Assembly: GCF_003194605.1 (NCBI RefSeq)
Contig: NZ_QHKY01000006.1
Location: forward strand, 124,001-188,000
Reading direction: 5' to 3'
DNA from: Nocardioides gilvus
GTDB taxonomy: Bacteria > Actinomycetota > Actinomycetes > Propionibacteriales > Nocardioidaceae
Length of the DNA stretch: 64,000 bases
Shown here: piece after piece, positions 47,189 through 56,165 of the stretch
Layout: each line of letters opens with the position of its first letter
How positions within the stretch are numbered: the stretch's first letter is position 1
The notes under the pieces: generated by a model
What the model was told of the DNA's origin: nothing
Seen by the model: only the letters and a program-made list of their open reading frames with translations
The model's database searches: none
Position numbers and translations under genes: made by a program

Positions 47189-47581
47189 ATGAATGAAGAG
47201 CAGCGAGCGTGGGTCTACGGCCTCGTGGCGGCAGTCGTCCCGGTCGTCTATTTCGCGGTCGTGCTCTCCCGGGTGCCGGACACGCCAGTGAGCGAGATCG
47301 ACTACGTCTGGCCGCTGCTGATCGCGATCGGCGCAGGCATCGTCCTCAACGCACTCCTTGCACCACAGCCGAAGAAGAAGGACGAACGGGACAAGGAGGT
47401 CGGCCGGGTCGGCGGACGTGTCGCCTTCATCGTGATGAGTGCCCTCACCGTGATCCCGCTCGCCCTGGCGATGCTGCGGGTCGACCAGTTCTGGATCGCG
47501 AACACCTTGTACCTGGCGTTCGTCCTGTCGGCCGTCACGGAATCCTTGGTCCGGATCGTCGCCTACCGACGGGGCTTCTGA
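47189..47581 (+). CDS. Small four-helix membrane protein upstream of XRE regulator
   Basis: A 130-residue integral membrane protein with about four hydrophobic helices and a charged loop in the middle ([13 protein letters not shown]). It resembles the DUF2178-like membrane partners often encoded with a small XRE regulator. ATG at 47189 has AGGAG 8 nt upstream; a GTG at 47180 is less likely. Stop lies 2 bp before the XRE start, so they are coupled. Function not known. Confidence 0.7.
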   Translation: MNEEQRAWVYGLVAAVVPVVYFAVVLSRVPDTPVSEIDYVWPLLIAIGAGIVLNALLAPQPKKKDERDKEVGRVGGRVAFIVMSALTVIPLALAMLRVDQFWIANTLYLAFVLSAVTESLVRIVAYRRGF

Positions 47582-47583
47582 GC

Positions 47584-47808
47584 GTGGCCAAACAGACGAA
47601 GGTCAGCAACTCGATCCGGGCACTTCGGTTCGCGCACGGCGAGATGACGCAGGCCGAGCTCGCCGAGCGGGTGAACGTCACCCGACAAACGATCATCGCC
47701 ATCGAACAGGGCCGGTACTCGCCAAGTCTCGAGACCGCCTTCCAGATCGCGCGGGTGTTCGGCGTGCCGCTCGAGGCGGCGTTCCAGTACCCCGACACCG
47801 ACAGCTGA
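47584..47808 (+). CDS. Small XRE-family HTH regulator
   Basis: A 74-residue single HTH-3 domain ([40 protein letters not shown]), the YgzD-type regulator that usually pairs with a small membrane protein. Start is GTG at 47584, 2 bp after the membrane protein stop. Probably binds the inverted repeat at the operon promoter. The MDR oxidoreductase gene follows by 30 bp. Confidence 0.9.
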   Translation: MAKQTKVSNSIRALRFAHGEMTQAELAERVNVTRQTIIAIEQGRYSPSLETAFQIARVFGVPLEAAFQYPDTDS

Positions 47809-47838
47809 CCACCGCCCGGGCCACCGCAGGAGCACGCC

Positions 47839-48834
47839 ATGAAAGCCATCGTCCATCACACCTTCGGCTCCCCGGAGGTCCTGCACCTCGAGGACGTGCC
47901 GACACCCGCCCCTCAGACGCACGAGATCCTCCTGCGCAACCACGCCACCACGGTGACCTCGGCGGAGACCGCCGGTCGGCAGGGGAAGGGGTTCGCGAGG
48001 CTCTACTTCGGGCCGCTTAGGCCCCGCTTCGAGATCCTCGGCTCCGCGGTCGCGGGCGAGGTGGTGGCGACCGGTGCCGCCGTCGAGCGGTTCGCGGTCG
48101 GTGACCTGGTGGTCGGCGGGGTCGGTCCGCGGTTCGGTGCCCTGGCGGAGTTCGTCTGCGTCGCCGAGAACGCTGCCATCACCCGCCTACCGGATCACGT
48201 CAGCTGGGCGGAAGCCGCCGCAGTCGCTGACGGCGCACTCACCGCCCTGCCCTTCCTCAGGGACCACGCCGACCTGCAGCCAGGGCAGCACATCTTGGTC
48301 AACGGCGCCTCCGGCGCCTCCGGGGCCGTCGGGAGCGCGGCCGTGCAGTTGGCGAAGCACCTCGGCGCCACAGTCACCGCCGTCAGCAGCGGACGGAACC
48401 ATGACCTGGTGCGATCACTCGGCGCGGACGACCTGATCGACTACACCCGGGAGGACTTCACGCGCTCCGGCAAGACGTACGACGTGGTCTTCGACGCGGT
48501 CGGGAAGAGTTCGTACGCCAGGTGCAAGCGGTTGCTCACCCCGACGGGCCGGTATCTCACCACTGTCCCGTCCTTGGGCATCTTGGCTCGTACGCTCCTC
48601 ACCTCCCGCAGCAAGCGTCGGCGCGGTTCGATCGCGTTCACCGGCCTCCGCCCGCTGGCGAAGGTTGCGGAGGACCTGGCGTACGTCATCTCCCTCGTGG
48701 AATCCGGCGACTACCGGCCGGTCATCGACCGCACATATCCGCTTGGGGAGACTGCCGAAGCGCACAGGTACGTCGACACGGAGCGCAAGCGTGGGAGCGT
48801 GGTCATCACGATCGATCCAGGCCCCGAGCGGTGA
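47839..48834 (+). CDS. NAD(P)-dependent MDR oxidoreductase (quinone reductase-like)
   Basis: A 331-residue zinc-free medium-chain dehydrogenase/reductase. It has the N-terminal GroES-like domain and the NADP-binding turn INGASGASGAVGSAAVQLAKHLGA (about 154-177); no four-Cys zinc lobe is seen. Likely a quinone or enone reductase. It is the third gene of the membrane protein/XRE operon, so its induction may depend on that regulator. Confidence 0.88.
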   Translation: MKAIVHHTFGSPEVLHLEDVPTPAPQTHEILLRNHATTVTSAETAGRQGKGFARLYFGPLRPRFEILGSAVAGEVVATGAAVERFAVGDLVVGGVGPRFGALAEFVCVAENAAITRLPDHVSWAEAAAVADGALTALPFLRDHADLQPGQHILVNGASGASGAVGSAAVQLAKHLGATVTAVSSGRNHDLVRSLGADDLIDYTREDFTRSGKTYDVVFDAVGKSSYARCKRLLTPTGRYLTTVPSLGILARTLLTSRSKRRRGSIAFTGLRPLAKVAEDLAYVISLVESGDYRPVIDRTYPLGETAEAHRYVDTERKRGSVVITIDPGPER

Positions 48835-48915
48835 GTTCCTCCGGCTTCATCGGCCTGGCTGCGGGCGCCTCAGTGCCAGTGCGTCCTCGTTCCGGACACC
48901 GTTGCCCCCGTGTGA

Positions 48916-49731
48916 CTACTTGACCTCGGAGCGGCGCAGGAAGAACAACCCGACGACGAGCGGAATGACGATCCAGATCATCGTGGTCGAGGCGAGCATC
49001 GCCCACTCCTCGCCGGTGTTGGTGGCGCCCTCGAAGAGTTCCACCTGCGTGTAGTTCCAGTCGACCCACGGCTGCAGGTCCAGGAACCATTCCCGCACCG
49101 ACGCGAGCAACAACAGGATGCCGGGCATCACGAACGAGACCACGAAGTAGCCGACGATCGCCGCGGACGAGGCCCTCAGCAGCACGCCGAGCGTGAAGCC
49201 GATCGCCATGCCGGCCAGATTGCCGAGCACCATCTGGAGCGCCATGGGCATCGAAATGTTCCACACGGTGTCGACGCCGGCGAGTGCGGAGCCGACCACG
49301 TTGCCGAGGGCGCCCGCAGCGAAGGCGACGGCCACGGAGCCGAGGCCCACGAGGAGGGTCGCGACGGCCTTGGCGCCGATCACGCGTCCGCGGCTCGGCA
49401 CCAGGGTGAAGGTCGTGAGCCCACTGCGCTGGCTCCACTCACTGGTGACGGCCAGGATCGCGATCATCGGCAGGATCACCGACATCGGGAACCCGCTCGC
49501 CCTCGCGAAGCTCTCGTAGGTGACGTCGCTGTCGGGAGCGAAGATGACGACCGACCCGGCCGCGATGGGCGACAGGACGCCGATGCTGATGAGCAGCCAG
49601 AATCCCGAGCGAGTGTTGAACATCTTGCGGAGTTCGACCTTGACCAGCCGAGTTGACGGGATGGGACGGACGGCCCGGCGGACCGGTACGGACTTCGTGG
49701 TGGTGGTCGGTGGGACGATCGTGGCGGTCAT
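48916..49731 (-). CDS. ABC-2 type transporter permease
   Basis: A 271-residue permease with about six helices, an N-terminal cytoplasmic segment (VKVELRKMFNTRSGFW) and an ABC-2 type fold. It probably exports a small molecule with the ATPase encoded just before it; ATG overlaps that gene's stop (ATGA). An in-frame extension to 50133 lies inside the ATPase gene and is rejected. Substrate unknown; the neighbouring two-component system may regulate it, as with bacitracin- or drug-type exporters. Confidence 0.85.
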   Translation of the reverse strand: MTATIVPPTTTTKSVPVRRAVRPIPSTRLVKVELRKMFNTRSGFWLLISIGVLSPIAAGSVVIFAPDSDVTYESFARASGFPMSVILPMIAILAVTSEWSQRSGLTTFTLVPSRGRVIGAKAVATLLVGLGSVAVAFAAGALGNVVGSALAGVDTVWNISMPMALQMVLGNLAGMAIGFTLGVLLRASSAAIVGYFVVSFVMPGILLLLASVREWFLDLQPWVDWNYTQVELFEGATNTGEEWAMLASTTMIWIVIPLVVGLFFLRRSEVK

Positions 49732-50627
49732 GCCGCAACTCCTTCGCGTTGGGTGTCGGCAGTGAGCGACAGGAACATGTCTTCGAGCCCGGCGCCCTCG
49801 GCGGACCGGAGCTCGGTGAGGGCGATGCCGGCGGTCAGAGCCACGGCCCCGACTTGAGCGGGGTCGGCCTCGGTACGGACCGAGCCGTCCCCGGCGAGCG
49901 TGCTGGGGATCCCGGCCTGCTCGAGTGCATGGGCCAGGTCGCGCGGTGCAGTCGAGCGGGCCAGCGTGCCGGCGGCAGCGAGGAGCTCTTCCTTGGTGCC
50001 GGACGCGACGATCCTGCCGTTGCCGATGACGACCAGGTCGTCGGCGATGACCTCGATCTCGTGGAGCAGGTGTGAGGACAGCAGCACCGTGCCGCCCCGG
50101 CTGGCGAACTCCGTCAGCAGGTCGCGCATCCACCGGATCCCGGCGGGGTCGAGTCCGTTCGCGGGCTCGTCGAGGATCAGCACCTGGGGGTCTCCCAGGA
50201 GTGCCGTGGCGATACCGAGTCGCTGGCGCATGCCGAGCGAGTAGTTGCGCACCCGGCGCTTGGCCTCAGTGGGTGTCAGGCTCACCACCTCGAGCATTTC
50301 GTCGACGCGAGAGCCGGGCAGGCCCATCGTGGCGGCGGCGACCGCGAGGATCTCGCGGCCGGTGCGACCGGCATGCTGCGCTGAGGCGTCCAGCAGGACG
50401 CCCACCTCGAGGCCGGGGTTGGGGAGGCCGGCGAACCGTTCCCCGTTGATGGTCGCGGAGCCGGATGTCGGGGCGGTCAGACCGACCATCACCCGCATCG
50501 TGGTGGACTTGCCCGCACCGTTCGGACCGAGGAAACCGGTCACGCGGCCGGGCCGGGCGGTGAAGGAGACGTTGTCGACGGCGGTGAAGCCGGCGTACCT
50601 CCGGGTCAAGGACTCGACTGTGATCAT
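49728..50627 (-). CDS. ABC transporter ATP-binding protein
   Basis: A 299-residue ABC ATPase with Walker A GPNGAGKST, the signature YSLGMRQRLG, Walker B LILDEPANGLDP and an H-loop (SSHLLHEIE). The C-terminal extension, about 220-299, is that of daunorubicin-type exporters. Coupled with the downstream permease (ATGA). Upstream lies 130 bp before the sensor kinase start on the plus strand, so this is a transporter pair divergent from a two-component system. Confidence 0.92.
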   Translation of the reverse strand: MITVESLTRRYAGFTAVDNVSFTARPGRVTGFLGPNGAGKSTTMRVMVGLTAPTSGSATINGERFAGLPNPGLEVGVLLDASAQHAGRTGREILAVAAATMGLPGSRVDEMLEVVSLTPTEAKRRVRNYSLGMRQRLGIATALLGDPQVLILDEPANGLDPAGIRWMRDLLTEFASRGGTVLLSSHLLHEIEVIADDLVVIGNGRIVASGTKEELLAAAGTLARSTAPRDLAHALEQAGIPSTLAGDGSVRTEADPAQVGAVALTAGIALTELRSAEGAGLEDMFLSLTADTQREGVAA

Positions 50628-50759
50628 GGGCTCAACCCTCGCGACATCGCGTCGTGCGCACATCGGTCCGACGGCCAGTCCTGTCCCTGACCGAAAGCAC
50701 TGGGCCGAGTCGTACTTTCGGTCGGTCCGCTGGCGGCGCTCAATCCCTAGGCTGCGGGG

Positions 50760-51905
50760 GTGAGCAACGCACTGAGGTCCCTGCTGGAGGAACCCCGGCC
50801 TTCGGCCCCACCAGTTCGGGTATGGCGGGACTGGGCGTTGGTGGCGGTCGTGACGATCTCCGCGGTGCTGGAAGTTGTCCTGCGCGAACACATGCCGCTA
50901 ACGGGGTTGTCGGTGGTGTTGACGGTCGGACTGGCGCCGTTGCTGCTGTGGCGCCGTACCCACCCGCTCGCAGTGGTCGCGACCGTCTTCGGCGTGATCA
51001 CGGTCGTGGACCTTGCCCTGATGGCATCCGACGCACCAGCGCTCGACATCTACACGATGATCTACTTCCTGGTGCTGGCCTACTCACTCTTCCGGTGGGG
51101 TTCAGGACGGGAGGCGGCGGTGGGCCTGACTATCATCCTGGTCCCTGCCACCCTGGCGCTCTGGGTCGGTTGGAGCGGGCTGGCTGAAGCCATCGGCGGA
51201 TTCGGGGTCCTGACATCCGCCTTTGCCCTCGGACTGGCCGTGCGCTCCCAGCGCGGCGCCCGGGAGAGAAGGATGGAGCAGGTGAAGTCGGAGGAGCGGG
51301 TCCTGTTGGCGCGCGAACTGCACGACACGGTGGCCCACCACGTCTCTGCCATCGCCATCCAGGCCCAGGCGGGGCGCGCTCTCGCGGCGACCAACCCGTC
51401 GGCGCCGCTCCAGGCCTTGGAGGTGATTGAGGGTGAGGCGACGCGCACGCTCGCGGAGATGCGAGCGATGGTGCGAGTCCTGCGCAAGGAGGCGCCCGTC
51501 GACTACGCCCCGCAGCCCGGTGTGGCCGACCTGGAGCGGCTGGCCGGGACCTCGCCTGCCGGGCCGCGGGTGGAGGTCAGGGCCTCCGGTGACCTCGCCG
51601 GGCTCCCGGCGGCGATCGACGCCGCAGTCTTCCGGATCGCTCAGGAGGCGGTCACCAATGCCCTGCGGCATGCCCGGAACGCCACCCTGGTCGACGTACG
51701 TGTCACCGGCGAGGAGTCGACGGTCAAGCTCGTCGTCCGCGACGACGGTGATCCGGGCCCGGTCGACCCTGCCCAGGAAGCGGGGTTCGGGCTCACCGGG
51801 ATGGTGGAACGCGCACTGCTCCTGGGTGGGACGTGCCACGCAGGTCCCTGCCCCGGTCGCGGCTGGGCCGTCAGCGCGACACTGCCGCGACGGGTGTCGG
51901 CGTGA
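50760..51905 (+). CDS. Two-component sensor histidine kinase (NarL-type, HisKA_3)
   Basis: A 381-residue kinase. About five transmembrane helices in the first 160 residues, then a HisKA_3 dimerisation domain with phospho-His188 in RELHDTVAHHVSAI, and a HATPase domain (NALRHARNATLVDV, DDGDPGPVDPAQEAGFGLTGM). No extracytoplasmic sensor domain is visible, which suggests intramembrane sensing. GTG start. It is coupled to the response regulator (GTGA overlap) and divergent from the ABC-2 exporter. Confidence 0.93.
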   Translation: MSNALRSLLEEPRPSAPPVRVWRDWALVAVVTISAVLEVVLREHMPLTGLSVVLTVGLAPLLLWRRTHPLAVVATVFGVITVVDLALMASDAPALDIYTMIYFLVLAYSLFRWGSGREAAVGLTIILVPATLALWVGWSGLAEAIGGFGVLTSAFALGLAVRSQRGARERRMEQVKSEERVLLARELHDTVAHHVSAIAIQAQAGRALAATNPSAPLQALEVIEGEATRTLAEMRAMVRVLRKEAPVDYAPQPGVADLERLAGTSPAGPRVEVRASGDLAGLPAAIDAAVFRIAQEAVTNALRHARNATLVDVRVTGEESTVKLVVRDDGDPGPVDPAQEAGFGLTGMVERALLLGGTCHAGPCPGRGWAVSATLPRRVSA

Positions 51906-52558
51906 GCATCCGGGTGCTGGTCGCCGACGACCAGGATCTCGTACGCACCGGACTGCGGCTCATCCTCGGCACCCTGGACGGCATCGAGGTCGTGGGGGAG
52001 GCACGCGACGGACAGGAAGCGGTGCGGCTGGCCCGCGAGCTCCGTCCCGACGTGTGCCTGATGGACATCCGGATGCCCGTCCTCGACGGGGTCGAAGCGA
52101 CCCGCCTGCTGGCCGGGCCCGGCGTCGAGAACCCGGTCGCCGTCGTCGTGATCACCACCTTCGACCTGGACGAGTACGTGCACGGTGCGCTGTCGGCCGG
52201 CGCCACCGGCTTCCTCCTCAAGGACGCCGGACCCGCACTGCTCAGCGAGGCGATCCGGGCCGCCACCCGAGGTGACTCGCTCATCTCTCCCGGCATCACC
52301 CGCCGGTTGTTGTCGACGTTCGCGGGCACGGGCCGGGCAGTTCCTCCCGCCCAACCCCTCGACCCGCTCACCGAACGCGAGGAACAGGTGCTGCTCACCG
52401 TCGCGCGGGGTCGTACCAACGCCGAGATCGCCGCCGAGCTCCACATCAGCCTCAGCACGGTGAAGACCCACATCGGCAGCCTCATGACCAAGCTCGGCGC
52501 CCGTAACCGGGTCGAGGTCGCGATGTGGGGCTACGAGACCGGCCGGGTCCGGGAGTAG
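51902..52558 (+). CDS. NarL/LuxR-type response regulator
   Basis: A 218-residue response regulator: receiver domain with phospho-acceptor Asp55 in CLMDIRMP and Lys in FLLKDAG, then a LuxR HTH (LTEREEQVLLTVARGRTNAEIAAELHISLSTVKTHIGSLMTKLGARNRVE). GTG at 51902 overlaps the kinase stop. It likely activates or represses the divergent ABC exporter operon. Confidence 0.93.
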   Translation: MSIRVLVADDQDLVRTGLRLILGTLDGIEVVGEARDGQEAVRLARELRPDVCLMDIRMPVLDGVEATRLLAGPGVENPVAVVVITTFDLDEYVHGALSAGATGFLLKDAGPALLSEAIRAATRGDSLISPGITRRLLSTFAGTGRAVPPAQPLDPLTEREEQVLLTVARGRTNAEIAAELHISLSTVKTHIGSLMTKLGARNRVEVAMWGYETGRVRE

Positions 52559-52602
52559 AGACCGGACCGCGAACCTCGGTCAAGGTACGCCCGATGTGGA
52601 CG

Positions 52603-54945
52603 TCAGTGCGACCGCAGCTCCTCCACCACCCCCGGCAGAACCCCGCGTCGGGCCAGTGCGTCGGCGGACTCGCTCAGCAGATCACTGCGGGCCGAGGCGT
52701 CGCCCGCGTCCTCGAGGACGGAGGCGAGTCGCAGGGTCTGCTCGGTCACGGCGATGTGGCCGAGCGCGTCGGCTGCCCGGTCGAAGTCGTCGAGTGATGC
52801 GGAGAGCAGTTCGTTCGCCTCGTCGGGTTGGGCAGGCACCACGGCCATGGTCTCCTGACCGGAGTCATCGACGATGAGCACCTTGCCGTCGTTCGCCTTC
52901 GGCGCACCGAGGGCAGCGTTGGCGTGGACGGCTGCACGCGACTCAGGAAGCCTCTCGGAGAGCTCGCGCAGTGTGTCGTTGGCCGACTCCATGACGCGTG
53001 ACCCGCCGAAGGCCAACACGTGCGCCACCTCCTGGGTGAACACTTCTCCGGCCAGACGCTCCGCCCCGTCACTGGCGGGACGTTCGACGACGATCCTGAG
53101 CGGCTTGCTCAAGGCACCCGTCCCCGGAATTGCCTCGGTCGCGGCGTACACCGTGTAGGTGCCCGGGTCGGTCACCAACCACCCCCCGCTCCCTGCTGAG
53201 ACGAAGATCGAGCTGTACATGGCCTCGCCGGGTTGCAGCACTCGTGGTGCGGGGGCCGTGCAATAGCGGGCGAACGGCAACCACCGCCTCGTCTCGCCTC
53301 CGTCCCTGGCCACCACGATCGAGAGTCCGTCGCCCTCCAGTGAGTGCTCGTCGACCACGGTCGGCGTGGAGCTCACGTTCTTCAGCCGGAGCTCCATCAC
53401 CACCGGCTCAAGGAACTCGAAGCGTGGCTCGCGGTGCACCCGCAGATCCAGCTCCAGCGGTCCGGTCGCGGCCGCCATCAGGTGGTCGTACGCGTCCTGC
53501 TCGAAGCCGTGGTGGTCGAACCACGGTGCCGCGCCCATCTTGACCAGCCGCTCCGGCGCGTGCCGCAGGAACAACAGCTCGTCCTGGCTGAAGCCGTAGT
53601 CGAAGGCCGCGAAGAAGGCGTCAAGACCACCGGGGTAGTTGTACGGGTAGTTCATGTAGCTGAGCGCCGCAGGTTCGTTGGCCAGCGGCACCCACGAGGT
53701 GCCCAGCGACTTCTGCCACGAGTGCGCGAGGTTGAAGCCGTGACCGATCTCGTGCATCGCAGTCCAGAACTTCATCCGCTCGACCCATGGGCCCGGGTTC
53801 GCCTCCCCGGCAGGGGCCTGGGAGATGAAGGAGTCACTGAAGATGGCCGTGCCCTGGCGTTGGGCGGTCCCGATGTCGTCGAACATGATCCCGCCGAGCG
53901 AGGTGCCCATGTCGTGCAGTCGCGCGAAGAGCACCCACATCGCCCACTGCGGGGCATCGGCCCACCGCGACCAGTGCGCCTGCATCGCGTCGTGCATCTC
54001 CTGGTCGGACCAAGCGGTGCCGGGCGGGACGGGGATCACCGAGTCGCCACCGGTCTTCGTCACGGCGAACCCGAGCCGGGAGTACGCGCTCTCCACCGTC
54101 AGCATCGAGGTGGGGGAGGAGGGGGCGTGGTTGGGGTGGCTCGTCGGGTTGTGCGAGGTCACCGCGGTGGCGTCGCTGACCGTGTCGTACTCGAACGCGA
54201 CGTCACGGAAGGCAGCCTTCTGGTAGCCGTACGTGTAGGTGACGGTGGAGCCGGTCCCGCCGCTGAACGTGGCGGTCGCCCTCCGATTCGTGGGCAGGAA
54301 CGGGCCCCCGGTCAACTTGACGGACACCGTGGCCTGCGGGCGCAGCGACGTGGTGCCGTCGCGATAGCTGATCGGCCCGATCCAGGCGCCGGTGGCGGGA
54401 TCCTGCGTGACCCGGGCGATCCAGGTGAGCCGGCCCCCGAAGAGGCGGGTGATGGTCCCGCTGACGGTCATCGTCGGCTTCACCCCGTCCACGTCGACGC
54501 GGAGCTCCTCGGTGCCGAAGAGCGGCGTGATCGGCGGCAGAACGGGCCCGACGGCGGCGGCGTCCGCGTGATCCTCCTCCGGGTGCGGTGCGGCTCCGGT
54601 GCCCGGTGCCAGATGCCCGTTTCCGGCGTGAGGCGCGCCCGGGAGGTCGATCGGTGGGATGGGGATCGGCGTCGGGACTGGGGTGGGGACGCGAGGCTGG
54701 GGTGGCAGCACGATCGGACGAGCAAGGCGATAGACGCCCGAGCGTCGCAGCAGGAACGGCGGGATCGATATGGGGGTTGGCAGACGGGGGAACGGGGTCC
54801 GTCCACGTGCCTCCTCAGAGTCGGGCAGGTCGTATCCCTCGGACAGCAGTTCGGGCACGTCGGTGACCTCTGCGGTCGCGTTCCGCGCGCTGCGGTACTG
54901 CTCGTCGGACTTGTGGCCCGACGATCGTTCGACATCGATGGACAT
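52603..54945 (-). CDS. Large metzincin-like zinc metalloprotease of unknown function
   Basis: A 780-residue protein. The zinc site is H398-E-x-x-H402-x-x-N405-x-x-H408, a metzincin motif with Asn where Gly is usual. A Met-turn candidate follows (M431 in SYMNYPY), which supports the metzincin fold. Regions: acidic N-terminus (1-60), Pro-rich segment (about 78-105), beta-rich domain (145-255), protease (about 285-460), beta-rich domain (495-620), helical C-terminus (630-780). No signal peptide is visible, unusual for such enzymes. ATG at 54945 has AAGGAG upstream. It is divergent from an ECF sigma gene, with a small unknown gene between. Confidence 0.7.
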   Translation of the reverse strand: MSIDVERSSGHKSDEQYRSARNATAEVTDVPELLSEGYDLPDSEEARGRTPFPRLPTPISIPPFLLRRSGVYRLARPIVLPPQPRVPTPVPTPIPIPPIDLPGAPHAGNGHLAPGTGAAPHPEEDHADAAAVGPVLPPITPLFGTEELRVDVDGVKPTMTVSGTITRLFGGRLTWIARVTQDPATGAWIGPISYRDGTTSLRPQATVSVKLTGGPFLPTNRRATATFSGGTGSTVTYTYGYQKAAFRDVAFEYDTVSDATAVTSHNPTSHPNHAPSSPTSMLTVESAYSRLGFAVTKTGGDSVIPVPPGTAWSDQEMHDAMQAHWSRWADAPQWAMWVLFARLHDMGTSLGGIMFDDIGTAQRQGTAIFSDSFISQAPAGEANPGPWVERMKFWTAMHEIGHGFNLAHSWQKSLGTSWVPLANEPAALSYMNYPYNYPGGLDAFFAAFDYGFSQDELLFLRHAPERLVKMGAAPWFDHHGFEQDAYDHLMAAATGPLELDLRVHREPRFEFLEPVVMELRLKNVSSTPTVVDEHSLEGDGLSIVVARDGGETRRWLPFARYCTAPAPRVLQPGEAMYSSIFVSAGSGGWLVTDPGTYTVYAATEAIPGTGALSKPLRIVVERPASDGAERLAGEVFTQEVAHVLAFGGSRVMESANDTLRELSERLPESRAAVHANAALGAPKANDGKVLIVDDSGQETMAVVPAQPDEANELLSASLDDFDRAADALGHIAVTEQTLRLASVLEDAGDASARSDLLSESADALARRGVLPGVVEELRSH

Positions 54946-55069
54946 GGTGGCTCCTTCGCTGGTGGCAGTCCTTCTCACCAGTCCGGAGTCCTCGGGGTGC
55001 GGCCAGATACTGACCAATTTGTGTCAGTGACCTTGTTCAGGCGTCGCTGGGTCCGGTCGTACGCGGGCG

Positions 55070-55369
55070 TCAGGCAAACATCGGGGGCGCCGGTTGCGGC
55101 ACCGCCCGGAGAGCGCCGTCGGTGACGTTCACGCGTACGTACGGGGTGGTTGCCGGGTCGATCTCGAGCTCGGTGGTGAGCCCCCGCTCCGGGAGGGCGA
55201 TCCGCACGGTCGTCGGGGCGCCGGGTGCGGAGTCCAGCTCGACGACTGACGCGAGGCCAACCTGGTGGCGCGTGGTCACGTCGGGCTCGGTGTGTTGGCT
55301 GTCGCTGGAGGTGACCACCACGCGATCGTGGTCGAACCCCTCCTCCAGATAGACCTGGATGGTGGTCAT
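55070..55369 (-). CDS. 99-aa beta-rich protein of unknown function, upstream of the metzincin gene
   Basis: A 99-residue protein with alternating short strands (MTTIQVYLEEGFDHDRVVVTSS, VVELDSAPGAPTTVRIALPE, TTPYVRVNVTDGALRAVPQP). No Cys, no signal peptide, no recognised family. GGGAGGCAGGGG lies just before the ATG. It is on the same strand as the metzincin gene, 124 bp upstream of its start, and is divergent from the sigma factor gene (174 bp apart). It could be an inhibitor or cofactor for the protease, but nothing proves this. Confidence 0.5.
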   Translation of the reverse strand: MTTIQVYLEEGFDHDRVVVTSSDSQHTEPDVTTRHQVGLASVVELDSAPGAPTTVRIALPERGLTTELEIDPATTPYVRVNVTDGALRAVPQPAPPMFA

Positions 55370-55543
55370 CGGCCCCTGCCTCCCCACGTCGACTGATCCG
55401 CTGGGCACGCTCGCAAATCACTATTCCACTCTTGTCGCAGGTCTGCCATGAGTGGTCAACTGGAGAGGCAGGAATGTGGCTGCCCCCGCCTCACGAGATG
55501 ACCTTCCCCCGACGTGTGTCGCTGCGCAGGGCTGAGGACTGGC

Positions 55544-56149
55544 ATGGACGCGGATCGATCTGACGTCACGGTGCTGGTGGCTGCCGCGGGGCAGGGCGAC
55601 GAGGGCGCGTGGAGCGAGATAGTCGATCGGTACATGCCGTTGCTCGTCACGGTGGCACTGCCCTACCGGCTGTCCCCGCCCGAGGTGCAGGACCTGGCCC
55701 AGACCGTGTGGCTGCACCTGGTCGAGCACCTCGGCGACATCCGTGAGCCGCGAGCCCTTCCGAAGTGGTTGATCACAACGACCAGGCGGGAAGCGGTGAG
55801 ACAGGCGAGGGAGCAGAGACGCACGCAACCTGCCGACTTCCAGGATCACTGGTGGACCTCGCGACTCCTCACCTTCGACGACGCGGACGCCGACCTGGTG
55901 AGGGACGAGCGGCATGCCGCGCTGACGCTCTGCCTCGCCGTCCTGAGCCCGCGTCAGCAGCGGCTGCTGGCGCTGCTGGCCCAGGACCCTCCGCTCTCGT
56001 ACGCCGAGATCAGCCGCGTGATGGGGATCCCGGTCGGTGCGATCGGGCCGACCAGGACCCGGGCCCTGGAGCGTCTGCGCCGCACCCCGCCCGTGCAGCA
56101 ACTCATGGCGAGTGGTGACTCCTGCCGCACCGAGCAGTGGAGAGCATGA
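55544..56149 (+). CDS. ECF-type sigma-70 family RNA polymerase sigma factor
   Basis: A 201-residue ECF sigma factor: region 2 with AWSEIVDRYMPLLVTVA and PPEVQDLAQTVWLHLVEHL, and region 4 with LSPRQQRLLALLAQDPPLSYAEISRVMGIPVGAIGPTRTRALERL. No anti-sigma factor gene is adjacent. ATG at 55544 with GAGGAC upstream. It may drive the divergent 99-aa/metzincin genes, but no promoter signature was established. Confidence 0.88.
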   Translation: MDADRSDVTVLVAAAGQGDEGAWSEIVDRYMPLLVTVALPYRLSPPEVQDLAQTVWLHLVEHLGDIREPRALPKWLITTTRREAVRQAREQRRTQPADFQDHWWTSRLLTFDDADADLVRDERHAALTLCLAVLSPRQQRLLALLAQDPPLSYAEISRVMGIPVGAIGPTRTRALERLRRTPPVQQLMASGDSCRTEQWRA

Positions 56150-56165
56150 GCGGGTCGAGGACGCG

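Noticed and set aside
48916-50133. Longer in-frame start for the ABC-2 permease (to 50133)
   Set aside because: It would overlap most of the ATPase gene; the ATG overlapping the ATPase stop is the natural coupled start.
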